Source: Oscillospiraceae bacterium
GTDB taxonomy: Bacteria > Bacillota > Clostridia > Oscillospirales > Acutalibacteraceae
Length of the DNA: 64,000 nucleotides
Reading direction: 5' to 3'
NCBI GenBank assembly: GCA_902790325.1
Contig: CADARP010000006.1
Coordinates: 13,816 to 77,815 of the forward strand
Shown here piece after piece: positions 22,382-29,406 of this stretch; position 1 is the stretch's first letter; every line of letters begins with the position of its first letter. The position numbers were made by a program, and so were the translations under genes. Below the pieces are notes generated by a model. That model had not been told where the DNA came from, ran no database searches, and saw nothing but the letters and a program-made list of their open reading frames with translations.

Positions 22382-23551
22382 CTATTTGCGCGGCGGAATC
22401 TTTGCCCGCAGCGTTTCCAGCCGGTTCAGCGCGTCATACAGCGTTTCGTCCCGCTTGGCGAAATGCAGGCGGATCAGGTGGTTGACCGGTTCATGGAAGA
22501 AGCTCGAGCCGGGAACCGCGCCCACGCCGACGTCCCGCGCCAGCACCTCGCAGAACTCCAGATCGTCCGCAAAACCGAATTCCGACACATCCAGCAGGAC
22601 GTAGTATGCGCCCTGGGGCACCGTGTGCGCAATGCGCAGATCGTCAAGGCCGCGCAGGAACAGATCGCGTTTGGCCGTGTACGTGTCGGCAAGCGCGCGG
22701 TAATAGTCGTCGCCGAACCGCAGCCCCGTCACGGCGGCTTCCTGCAGCGGCGCAGCCGCGCCCACCGTCAGAAAGTCGTGCACTTTCTTGGCGTTCTCGA
22801 TGATCTCCGGAGCGGCAATGATATACCCGAGCCGCCAGCCGGTGATCGAGTACGTTTTGGACAGGGAGGAGCAGGAGATCGTCCGCTCCCACATGCCGGG
22901 CAGGGAGGCGAAATAGGTGTGCTTGTGCGGCGCGTAGACGATGTGCTCATACACTTCGTCGGTGATGACGAACGTGTCGTACCGTTCGGCGAGCGACGCG
23001 ATGGTCAGCAGCTCCGCTTCGGTGAACACTTTGCCGCACGGATTGGACGGGTTGCACAGGATCAGCGCCTTGGGCTTTTGCCGGAACGCCGCTTCCAGCT
23101 CGTCTGCGTCAAAATCGAACGTCGGCGGACGAAGCGGCACATAGATCGGTTCGGCGCCGGAGAGGATGGCGTCCGCGCCGTAGTTTTCGTAAAACGGAGA
23201 GAACACGATCACCTTGTCGCCCGGGTCGACGGCGGTCATCATCGCCGCCATCATAGCCTCGGTACTGCCGCACGTCACGACGATCTCGCGGTTCGGGTCG
23301 ATCGCGCGCCCCATCAGCCGGGACTGTTTGTCGGCGAGCGCCTCGCGGAAATTCTGCGCGCCCCATGTGATGGAGTATTGGTGGAAGTCCTCGCGCGATA
23401 CTTCGGCGAGCCGGTCGAGCAGCGCCTGCGGCGGATCGAAATCGGGAAACCCCTGTGACAGATTGACCGCACCGTACTGCATGGAGATGCGCGTCATGCG
23501 GCGGATAACGGAATCGGTAAATGTATCTGTACGTGTGGACAGCTTCGGCAT
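22382..23551 (-). CDS. pyridoxal-phosphate aminotransferase (class I/II)
   Basis: 389 aa, fold-type I. Signatures: NLSQGFPDFDPP near the N-terminus, GSTEAMMAAMMTAVDPGDKVIVFSPFYENY, LCNPSNPCGKVF, ITDEVYEHIVY and SSLSKTYSITGWRLGYI with the PLP Lys. The NLSQGFPDF start is typical of the kynurenine/methionine/aromatic aminotransferase (YbdL/KAT-like) group. It is the promoter-proximal gene of the unit with the MBL-fold protein. The substrate amino acid cannot be fixed by eye. Confidence 0.9.
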   Translation of the reverse strand: MPKLSTRTDTFTDSVIRRMTRISMQYGAVNLSQGFPDFDPPQALLDRLAEVSREDFHQYSITWGAQNFREALADKQSRLMGRAIDPNREIVVTCGSTEAMMAAMMTAVDPGDKVIVFSPFYENYGADAILSGAEPIYVPLRPPTFDFDADELEAAFRQKPKALILCNPSNPCGKVFTEAELLTIASLAERYDTFVITDEVYEHIVYAPHKHTYFASLPGMWERTISCSSLSKTYSITGWRLGYIIAAPEIIENAKKVHDFLTVGAAAPLQEAAVTGLRFGDDYYRALADTYTAKRDLFLRGLDDLRIAHTVPQGAYYVLLDVSEFGFADDLEFCEVLARDVGVGAVPGSSFFHEPVNHLIRLHFAKRDETLYDALNRLETLRAKIPPRK

Positions 23552-23648
23552 GGTGATCCCTCCCGCACAGAAGTGTAGCAGGAAAAGCGTGCCTTGTCAA
23601 GCGAGAAGCACGCCGCCGGAAAACAAAACTGCCGTGCAGAAAAAAGTC

Positions 23649-23677
23649 TTGACATACCGGACGAAATATGCTATATT
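23649..23677 (+). promoter_or_regulatory. sigma-A promoter of the 47-aa peptide gene
   Basis: TTGACA (23649-23654), 17-nt spacer, TATATT (23672-23677). Confidence 0.8.
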
Positions 23678-23685
23678 CAGAAACG

Positions 23686-23701
23686 GTTAGCGGATGCTAA
23701 C
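23686..23701. promoter_or_regulatory. inverted repeat GTTAGC-N4-GCTAAC, site 1
   Basis: GTTAGC-GGAT-GCTAAC, a perfect 6-bp inverted repeat 9 nt after the -10 element, at about the transcription start. It is identical in its arms to site 2. It could be a repressor operator (the half-site resembles those of DtxR/IdeR-type metal regulators, low confidence) or an RNA hairpin with a 4-nt loop. Confidence 0.65.
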
Positions 23702-23704
23702 TTG

Positions 23705-23729
23705 AAGCCGGCATAAAACGCGGCTTTTT
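23705..23729 (+). terminator. terminator-like hairpin between the two inverted repeats
   Basis: AAGCCG, 10-nt loop, CGGCTT, followed by TTTG; a weak 6-bp stem in the leader of the peptide gene. With the flanking identical inverted repeats it could work as an attenuator. Confidence 0.4.
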
Positions 23730-23741
23730 GTTCAGCGACGA

Positions 23742-23757
23742 GTTAGCAAACGCTAAC
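23742..23757. promoter_or_regulatory. inverted repeat GTTAGC-N4-GCTAAC, site 2
   Basis: GTTAGC-AAAC-GCTAAC, arms identical to site 1, centre to centre 56 bp (about five helical turns). Lies 32 nt before the start codon of the peptide gene. Confidence 0.65.
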
Positions 23758-24157
23758 TGCCATAATGCAAAAAGAAAGGAGAACGGAAATGACAACATTG
23801 GACATGATACTGGGTATTCTCGGTGTGGCGGGCGGCGTAGCCGGAACGGTTTCGGCGTTCACCGGCGCGTGGGAGACGTTCTACGGCGCACTCTCCACGA
23901 TTATCGAGTTCTTCTCGGGTTTCTTCGCTTGATCTGACACAGATCAAAAAGCGCCCCGCAAATCGGCAAGGTTCGTCGTTTTGCGGGGCATTGCTTTTTT
24001 TATGGGGCTTCTGCGTGTTCTGCTGTCGCATCAGGCGCTTGTAATCGCGCTCTGCCGCGTCCGGCCGGTTCCACGAGGCGCGGGACCGGATTGTCTCTTT
24101 GCCGTGAAATCTCGGCTTTACGCGCTCGATCATCGCGCGCCTGTACTCGTCATCCAT
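23753..24157 (-). CDS. hypothetical protein, C-terminal part doubtful
   Basis: A 134-codon frame whose ATG (24157) overlaps the end of the upstream small gene by 8 nt, with GGAG 10 nt before it. Only the first ~50 residues (MDDEYRRAMIERVKPRFHGK, WNRPDAAERDYKRL) look like a normal charged protein. Beyond that the frame runs through a strong bidirectional terminator (23953-24001) and antisense through the peptide gene and its leader, so the annotated end may be an accident or the gene may be truncated. No recognised family; part of the accessory island. Confidence 0.35.
   Translation of the reverse strand: MDDEYRRAMIERVKPRFHGKETIRSRASWNRPDAAERDYKRLMRQQNTQKPHKKSNAPQNDEPCRFAGRFLICVRSSEETREELDNRGECAVERLPRAGERRNRSGYAARHTENTQYHVQCCHFRSPFFLHYGS
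23789..23932 (+). CDS. 47-aa hydrophobic, Gly-rich peptide without basic residues
   Basis: A short gene with a good sigma-A promoter, ribosome site AAAGGAG 8 nt before the ATG, and a strong terminator after the TGA. The product begins MTTLDMILGILGVAGGVAGT and ends FFSGFFA; it contains no Lys, Arg, His, Cys, Asn or Gln, only Asp5, Glu29 and Glu40 as charges, and a glycine-spaced helix in its first half followed by a Phe-rich amphipathic half. It does not look like a cationic bacteriocin or a type I toxin (those usually end in basic residues). A small membrane peptide is likely. Two identical inverted repeats in the leader suggest regulated expression. Family unknown. Confidence 0.7.
   Translation: MTTLDMILGILGVAGGVAGTVSAFTGAWETFYGALSTIIEFFSGFFA
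23953..24001. terminator. bidirectional terminator after the 47-aa peptide gene
   Basis: GCCCCGCAAA (23953-23962) pairs with TTTGCGGGGC (23980-23989), then ATTGCTTTTTTT; on the minus strand the same stem is followed by GCTTTTTG. Confidence 0.85.
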
Positions 24158-24350
24158 GGCTTTCGATCTCCCGGCACTTGCCGTACCTGTCCTGCCGAAA
24201 CAGCTTCTTCACGTCCCGGTATGCATCGCGCTCGACCATGTCGCGCTCGCAATCCACGCTGTCGCATTTCTTGTTTCCCTGCTTGCAGATGCAGGTCGTC
24301 TTGCCGTTCTCGGCGCGGACAAAAACGGGGATCAGCTCTTTTTCTTTCAT
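24150..24350 (-). CDS. small hypothetical protein with CxC..C..C pattern
   Basis: 66 aa, MKEKELIPVFVRAENGK followed by a Cys-containing TCICKQGNKKCDSVDCERD and a charged tail. GGAGGG lies 6 nt before the ATG, and it overlaps the next frame by 8 nt, as in compact phage or island gene sets. The four Cys could bind metal or be a zinc ribbon-like fold; I do not recognise the family. Confidence 0.55.
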   Translation of the reverse strand: MKEKELIPVFVRAENGKTTCICKQGNKKCDSVDCERDMVERDAYRDVKKLFRQDRYGKCREIESHG

Positions 24351-24418
24351 GCAATCCCTCCTTCGGGCATAAGGAAAGCCGAAGCGGTTCCCCGCCTCGG
24401 CTGTGGTGGTATTTGTAT

Positions 24419-24745
24419 TCAGAAGCAGATTTCTACGCTGCCGCCGACTCTCTTTGCGGTTGTCAACGCTTCATACAAGCATGGCACTTCGTCTTTATCG
24501 TCGCCGATCTTTTCCAAAAATGCATCGACTTGTTCGTTATCGATATCATCGAAATCAAAGTCGTCAATAATGATTCCAAACTCGTCCAATGCCCATGGAG
24601 CGATTGTGCCCATGATATAATCATATTCGGTGTCAGACACGGCTTCGCAAAAAATGTCCTCGTCCGGCAGTTCATACAATCCGGTGTTCAGTTTATCAAC
24701 ACCTTGTTTGTTTTTGCCGGTCACGATATCTCTGTAGTAATCCAT
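24419..24745 (-). CDS. acidic small protein, candidate immunity protein
   Basis: 108 aa, strongly acidic with runs such as DEFGIIIDDFDFDDIDNEQVDAFLEKIGDDKDEVP and one predicted alpha/beta domain. It lies directly downstream (1 nt) of the toxin-like gene, the usual order of a polymorphic toxin and its immunity protein, and like the toxin's C-terminal part it is visibly more AT-rich than the surroundings. No named immunity family can be assigned from sequence alone. Confidence 0.6.
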   Translation of the reverse strand: MDYYRDIVTGKNKQGVDKLNTGLYELPDEDIFCEAVSDTEYDYIMGTIAPWALDEFGIIIDDFDFDDIDNEQVDAFLEKIGDDKDEVPCLYEALTTAKRVGGSVEICF

Positions 24746-24746
24746 G

Positions 24747-25661
24747 TCATTTCCTCCTATTAAAATGAGCTCGCTTCATACGCTCTCCCTTTGGCATTCC
24801 GTGTGTTTTTCCATTTTCATCCCTATAGTTCAACAATGGTTCTCCATTGACACCATGATATCTGGATTTACCTCTCTTTTTTTTGTGTATCACTGTGAAA
24901 TAATCCGAGTGGAGATCATAGCAAACATATAGCGGCGTCTCATCGCTGATGAATGAAACCTTTCCGCTTTTTGTCGGGGATTGAATTATTGGACTTTTGA
25001 GGAGCCTGTGTATGACCTCGTCCATATCATGGCTTTCCCATTCGTCTCTGAATCTGGCTCTTGCAGCAGACCTTTTTTGGGCAGCCCCTCTTTCAGCTTT
25101 GGAGTATGTTGCCTCATACTCTTTTATTTCATCAGAGAAATCATATTCGTTATACAGGACGCCTTCTTTTAATGGGCGCAGATGCAACATATCAACCGGA
25201 GATTTCGCAGTTTTGGCTGTCGGTTCAGAAGATGCTGCCACCTGCTCTTGTTCTGCCAAAAACTCTGCTTGGCTCTTTCCGGTCTTCTTTTTCAGAGCCT
25301 CCCAGCACTCCGAAGGAGAAAGGCCTTTGGTGTCAATACCTTCCCGTGCGCACAACCCGTAAGGAAGACTATTCGGCCCATTATCTTCTCTGTCTCCGCC
25401 TTTTCCCATTATACCACACCCATCGGAAATGTCCATACTGAAAGTCTGCATGATTTGTGCAGACTTTGGCATTTTCAGGAAATCGGCAAAGGGCGGGAAC
25501 AGATTGTCGCCGAACTGCTCGTCCGGCGTGTCAGGAGGCAGGAACAATGCACCATGCATCTCCTGGCCGTCCGCTTTCGGCGTGCCGGAGAAAGACGTGC
25601 AGAGGTACACGGCGGTACAATGCGTGTCCTCGCCGTTTTCGCCCTGTGTGCCCATGTACAT
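24747..25661 (-). pseudogene. 5'-truncated polymorphic-toxin-like gene
   Basis: The open frame continues upstream to 25898, but those first ~70 codons are the translation of a REP-like repeat, so the original N-terminus seems lost. From Met at 25661 the protein reads as an interior segment (GTQGENGEDTHCTAVYLCTS, PPFADFLKMPKSAQIMQTFSMD), then a Gln/Ala linker and a basic C-terminal domain of ~95 aa (VSFISDETPLYVCYDLHSDY, YHGVNGEPLLNYRDENGKTH, MPKGERMKRAHF) that looks like a small nuclease-type toxin tip. The next gene is an acidic immunity-like protein. No good ribosome site is seen before 25661. It could still be expressed from an internal start. The toxin activity is an inference. Confidence 0.5.
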
Positions 25662-25708
25662 CAAATCCACCGGCGTGATGCAGAATTGCAAGCGAAGTGT
25701 TAAGGCGC

Positions 25709-25823
25709 TGTCATCGCGAGGGAGGCGAACGCCGACTGCGGCGATCCGTTCTCTCGGCAGAACGGAAAAGAAACAGCAAAAGGCACGGATTGCCGCGCAC
25801 CATAAAGGTGCTCGCAATGACAG
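25709..25823. repeat. REP-like interspersed repeat, copy 1
   Basis: Begins TGTCATCGCGAG and ends CTCGCAATGACA, 12-nt terminal inverted repeats with one mismatch, of the widespread GTCATTGCGAG class of bacterial interspersed repeats. A second copy is at 37841-37914. It abuts the point where the toxin-like gene loses homology to a normal N-terminus. The remaining 250 nt up to spo0A hold no gene I can support. Confidence 0.75.
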
Positions 25824-26010
25824 ATAAGAGTATGTTTTCTTATCCCGCAAAAATCCGTGAAGAGGGACTTTTCTTGAACATCGCTTTTCTCTCGGCACGC
25901 TTGAGCAGTTGGCGGACTTTTCTTCTGCATGTCATCCATATACCGAAAACACAAGATAACCACAAATTAACAAAAATAGAAAAAATTGTGAAAAATCTTT
26001 CAAAATGTAA

Positions 26011-26039
26011 TTGACAAAATTTACCAACTATGGTAATAT
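26011..26039 (+). promoter_or_regulatory. sigma-A promoter of spo0A
   Basis: TTGACA (26011-26016), 17-nt spacer, TAATAT (26034-26039). I saw no convincing sigma-H promoter. Confidence 0.75.
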
Positions 26040-26072
26040 TGTGCTGCAAAACAAAGACAGGAGGAATCCAAA

Positions 26073-26837
26073 ATGCTCAAAAAGTTCAAGATCGTTCTGA
26101 CCGACGACGGTACGGAATTCACCGGAAGCTGCACGTCCGCATTGCGTGCCGCGGGATTTGAAGTGACCGTGGCGCCGAAGGACGGGATGGAAACGCTCAA
26201 TCTTGTCGAAAAGCTGGAGCCGGATGTGCTTGTGATGGACAGCTTTCTGTCTCGCACGGATGCGCTCGGCGTCCTGGAGGGGATTCGCAAGCGGGGTCTG
26301 CGCAAGCCCGTGACGATGATCTTGTCCGCCGTCAATAACCCCAACCTCGAGAAAGAGTCGGTGCGCGCCGGCGCGGACTACTATCTGCTCAAACCTGTGG
26401 ACGTCTCTGTGCTGACCGAGCGCATCACGCAGTTGACCGGATGGTTCCGTGCCGCACGGTCGCAGGCGGAGGATTACAGCGACGAGAACATGCTCATTCT
26501 TGTTTCCGACATCATGCACCAGCTCGGCGTACCGGCGCATATCAAGGGCTACCAGTATCTTCGCGAGTCGATCATGCTGACTATCCATGACAGCGATATG
26601 ATGAGTTCCGTCACCAAGGTGCTGTATCCGACCGTCGCGCGCAAGTTCAAGACCACGCCGTCCCGCGTCGAACGTGCCATCCGCCACGCCATCGAGGTGG
26701 CGTGGGACAGGGGAGATGTGGACGTGCTGTCCGGCTATTTCGGCTACACCATCCAGACGTCACGCGGCAAGCCGACCAACTCCGAGTTTATTGCTATGAT
26801 CAGCGACAAGCTGCGTCTGCGGATGAAAGCGTCCTGA
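26073..26837 (+). CDS. spo0A: sporulation master regulator Spo0A
   Basis: 254 aa. The N-terminal receiver domain has the acidic pocket Asp11/Asp12, phosphoacceptor Asp56 (VLVMDSF), Ser85 and Lys107 (LLKPVD). The C-terminal DNA-binding domain is the characteristic sigma-A-contacting Spo0A effector: [59 protein letters not shown] and [17 protein letters not shown]. The segment after the phosphoacceptor ([14 protein letters not shown]) departs from the usual DIIMPHLDGL, which is unusual but keeps the Asp. AGGAGGA precedes the ATG. Its phosphorylated form would start sporulation gene expression; no phosphorelay genes are in the window. Single-gene unit with own promoter and terminator. Confidence 0.95.
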   Translation: MLKKFKIVLTDDGTEFTGSCTSALRAAGFEVTVAPKDGMETLNLVEKLEPDVLVMDSFLSRTDALGVLEGIRKRGLRKPVTMILSAVNNPNLEKESVRAGADYYLLKPVDVSVLTERITQLTGWFRAARSQAEDYSDENMLILVSDIMHQLGVPAHIKGYQYLRESIMLTIHDSDMMSSVTKVLYPTVARKFKTTPSRVERAIRHAIEVAWDRGDVDVLSGYFGYTIQTSRGKPTNSEFIAMISDKLRLRMKAS

Positions 26838-26856
26838 CAGGCACATAAACAGAAAA

Positions 26857-26898
26857 CAGACCTTGTTCGGCCGGAAGCGGAACAGGGTCTGCGTTTTT
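26857..26898 (+). terminator. terminator of spo0A
   Basis: CAGACCTTGTTC / GAACAGGGTCTG (one G-T pair) then CGTTTTT. The same 12-nt arm recurs in the terminator at 29360-29404. Confidence 0.85.
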
Positions 26899-26903
26899 AT
26901 TGC

Positions 26904-26932
26904 TTGCCATCTGTCCGGGAATGTGCTACACT
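26904..26932 (+). promoter_or_regulatory. sigma-A promoter of the cytoplasmic phosphoesterase
   Basis: TTGCCA (26904-26909), 17-nt spacer, TACACT (26927-26932). Confidence 0.65.
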
Positions 26933-26952
26933 TTCCGCAAGGGAGTGATTGT

Positions 26953-27720
26953 ATGCGCTTTTTAGCCGTGACCGATTTACATTATACGAATCTGCACGAC
27001 GGCGTAGAGGGACGGCAGCATGACCTGTCTCTCGATAAACTCAAGCAGGCAGTAGAGAACGGCGCCGCAGGCTGCGACTGCATCGTCAATCTCGGCGATA
27101 CGGCGGACGGGTTTGCGGGTCACCGCCCGCAGACGGAGCTGCTTTCGGAAGTGCGCGACGTGCTGCGCGGGAGCGGTCTGCCGTACTATGCCATCATCGG
27201 CAACCACGACACGAGCCTGCCGAAAGAGGACTTCTATCCGTATCTCGACATGCCGGATCGTTACTATGCCTTCGACTGCGGCGGTTACCGCTGCCTCGTG
27301 CTGGACGCCTGCCTCAACGACGTGCGCGAGCCGCTGCCGCAGACGGAGATACAATGGGACGACTGTTGGATCGATCCCGGCCAGATCGCGTGGCTGCGGC
27401 AGGAACTGGAGCAGGCCGCAGGCGATGTGCTTATTTTCACACACGTGCCGTTCATGCTCGAGACGCGGGAGACCGAGAACCCGCACCTGATCCGCAACCG
27501 CGACGCGGTCATGGAGCTGTTCGAGAAAAGCGGCAAGGTGCGCGCCGTATTCTCCGGGCATTACCACGACGGCTGTTTCGGCATGTGCGGCGGGATTCCG
27601 TACATCACGTTTTCCGCCATGGTCATCGGGGAGGAAAACGCCTATGCCGTGGTGGATGTGACGGACGGCGGCATTACCGTGACCGGCTTCGGGCGGCAGA
27701 AGTCTGCGCGTTGGACATAA
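26953..27720 (+). CDS. cytoplasmic metallophosphoesterase
   Basis: A 255-aa calcineurin-like phosphoesterase without signal peptide: VTDLHYT (D-x-H), NLGDTADG, IIGNHDTS (GNHD), IFTHVPFM and FSGHYHDG. All metal ligands are present. It resembles the CpdA/Icc group (cyclic nucleotide or other phosphodiesterases), without enough to name a substrate. The start is ATG 26953 with GGGAGT upstream; the open frame before it is not conserved. Its stop codon lies inside the first unit of a tandem repeat in front of the GPH symporter gene. Confidence 0.88.
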   Translation: MRFLAVTDLHYTNLHDGVEGRQHDLSLDKLKQAVENGAAGCDCIVNLGDTADGFAGHRPQTELLSEVRDVLRGSGLPYYAIIGNHDTSLPKEDFYPYLDMPDRYYAFDCGGYRCLVLDACLNDVREPLPQTEIQWDDCWIDPGQIAWLRQELEQAAGDVLIFTHVPFMLETRETENPHLIRNRDAVMELFEKSGKVRAVFSGHYHDGCFGMCGGIPYITFSAMVIGEENAYAVVDVTDGGITVTGFGRQKSARWT

Positions 27721-27752
27721 AGTTGCACATCTTGGACATAAACTTGCACATC
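27711..27752. repeat. tandem direct repeat, two 21-bp units
   Basis: TTGGACATAAAG+TTGCACATC at 27711-27731 and TTGGACATAAAC+TTGCACATC at 27732-27752, differing at one base. The pair ends 4 bp before the -35 of the symporter promoter, the position of a tandem operator for an activator or repressor. Confidence 0.7.
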
Positions 27753-27756
27753 CGGA

Positions 27757-27785
27757 TTGACTTTTTTGTGGAAACAGTATATACT
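27757..27785 (+). promoter_or_regulatory. sigma-A promoter of the GPH symporter
   Basis: TTGACT (27757-27762), 17-nt spacer, TATACT (27780-27785). Confidence 0.75.
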
Positions 27786-27814
27786 GAATGTATTCTACGG
27801 TAGGAGTGTAACGC

Positions 27815-29344
27815 ATGGCCAAAACAAAAGAAAAGCCCGCCGTCGCGGAAACGATGAAGAATTACATCCCGAAGTCCGAGTTCAATACATTCATCATAGC
27901 CGCGCTGGGGCAGAGTCTCGTATACAGCTGCATGTCCAGCTACATCACCGACTACTACATGAGCGTGCTGCGGCTGAGCCCGATTTTCGTGCTGCTTCTG
28001 ATGCTGCTCGCACGTGTGTGGGACGCGATCAACGATCCGCTGATGGGCATGATCGTCGACCGCCACACGACGAAATGGGGACGTATGCGCCCGTACGCGG
28101 CGTTCACGGCGATCCCGATTGCGATCTTTACGGTACTGATGTTCTGGAACCCGGGCGTCACGGGGACGGGCATGTACGTCTATGCGGCGTGCGTTTACGT
28201 GCTGTGGGGCATGATCTACACGTCGAGCGATGTGCCGTTCTGGAGCAGTGCGAACGTGCTGACGCCGAACCCCGACGAGCGCGGCAAGCTGATTTCTCTG
28301 GGCAGAACGCTCGGCGGTATCGGAACCGGTATTGCGACCGTGCTGCCGCTGGGCATCGGTATGGTGCTGGCGAATATAGGCGGCATGGACAATTCCGAGC
28401 TCGAACAGAAAAAATACCTCTTTACGGCGCTGATCGCGTCCGTGATCGGCATGACGCTGTTTTCGCTGTCGTCGTTCAAAGTCCGCGAGCGCATCACGGT
28501 GCCCAACACGACCAAAAAGCAAAAGGGCGAAAAGTCCACGCTCTACCGCATTTTCCACTGCAAGCCGCTCATGCTCGTGGTCATCATGGGCGTTCTGAGT
28601 TTCGGCCGCTATATGCTGCAGGCAGCCGCCGTGCACGTTGCGCGCTATGGCTTTTATATGGGACCCGACCCCGCCGGGCTGTCGCCGGAGGAGCTGCAGA
28701 TCGCCGCGCAGGCGAGCATCTCCAAGGTCGCAATGCTCATTCAGGCGAGCGTGGCGATCGGTATGTTCGGTTCCATGCTCGTGCTGCCGTTCCTGTATAA
28801 GAAGTTCAACTACAAGCAGCTTGTGCTGTATACCTGCCTCGGCGGTTTCGGCGCGGATCTGCTGACGTGCCTGATCGGCTGGACGACAAAGAACCTGTAT
28901 CTCTGCATCCCGCTGATGATCATTGCGAGCATTCCGCTCGGCGTCATCAACGTCGTGTCCTATGCGATGGTCTGCGACTGTCTCGACTTCATGGAATGGG
29001 AGACGGGCTACCGCGACAACGCGCTCGGCTCGGCGTGTCAGTCGTTTGTCAACAAGCTCGGCAACGCGCTGACGACGGTCATGATCATCCTGATGTACAT
29101 GGCGGTCAACCTCGACATCAATCAGATGTATTCCAAGAACGACGGATTGGTCGTCCTGGCGACCGATCTGACGGCGGGACAGAATTTTGCGATGTTCTCG
29201 CTCGTGACGATCGTGCCGGGCGTGAGCCTGCTGCTGTGCTCCATCCCGATCTTCTTCTACGATCTGGTCGGCGAAAAGAAAGCGACCATTACCCGCGAAC
29301 TTGCGGAGAAACGCGCCGCAAGAGGCGTTGTGGTCGAGGAATAA
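27815..29344 (+). CDS. GPH-family (MelB-like) glycoside:cation symporter
   Basis: A 509-aa major facilitator of the glycoside-pentoside-hexuronide:cation type. Signatures: the N-terminal SYITDYYMSVLRLSP, LLARVWDAINDPLMGMIVDRHTTKWGRMRPY (the family's D-x-x-x-D cation-site helix and loop) and, in the second half, VVSYAMVCDCLDFMEWETGYR (typical of GPH proteins). Twelve membrane segments are plausible. The sugar cannot be told; no glycosidase is in the same transcript. AGGAG lies before the ATG. Preceded by tandem repeats at its promoter, followed by a terminator. Confidence 0.92.
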   Translation: MAKTKEKPAVAETMKNYIPKSEFNTFIIAALGQSLVYSCMSSYITDYYMSVLRLSPIFVLLLMLLARVWDAINDPLMGMIVDRHTTKWGRMRPYAAFTAIPIAIFTVLMFWNPGVTGTGMYVYAACVYVLWGMIYTSSDVPFWSSANVLTPNPDERGKLISLGRTLGGIGTGIATVLPLGIGMVLANIGGMDNSELEQKKYLFTALIASVIGMTLFSLSSFKVRERITVPNTTKKQKGEKSTLYRIFHCKPLMLVVIMGVLSFGRYMLQAAAVHVARYGFYMGPDPAGLSPEELQIAAQASISKVAMLIQASVAIGMFGSMLVLPFLYKKFNYKQLVLYTCLGGFGADLLTCLIGWTTKNLYLCIPLMIIASIPLGVINVVSYAMVCDCLDFMEWETGYRDNALGSACQSFVNKLGNALTTVMIILMYMAVNLDINQMYSKNDGLVVLATDLTAGQNFAMFSLVTIVPGVSLLLCSIPIFFYDLVGEKKATITRELAEKRAARGVVVEE

Positions 29345-29359
29345 AACGGCATAAAAATA

Positions 29360-29404
29360 CAGACCTTGTTCAGGCATTCATAGTGAACAAGGTCTGCTTT
29401 TTTT
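29360..29404. terminator. terminator of the GPH symporter
   Basis: CAGACCTTGTTCA / TGAACAAGGTCTG perfect 13-bp stem then CTTTTTTTG; also within reach of the convergent hydrolase gene. Confidence 0.88.
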
Positions 29405-29406
29405 GT

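Noticed and set aside
23789-23932. Type I toxin or cationic bacteriocin reading of the 47-aa peptide
   Set aside because: It has no Lys, Arg or His and no antisense RNA promoter was recognised; those classes normally have basic residues.
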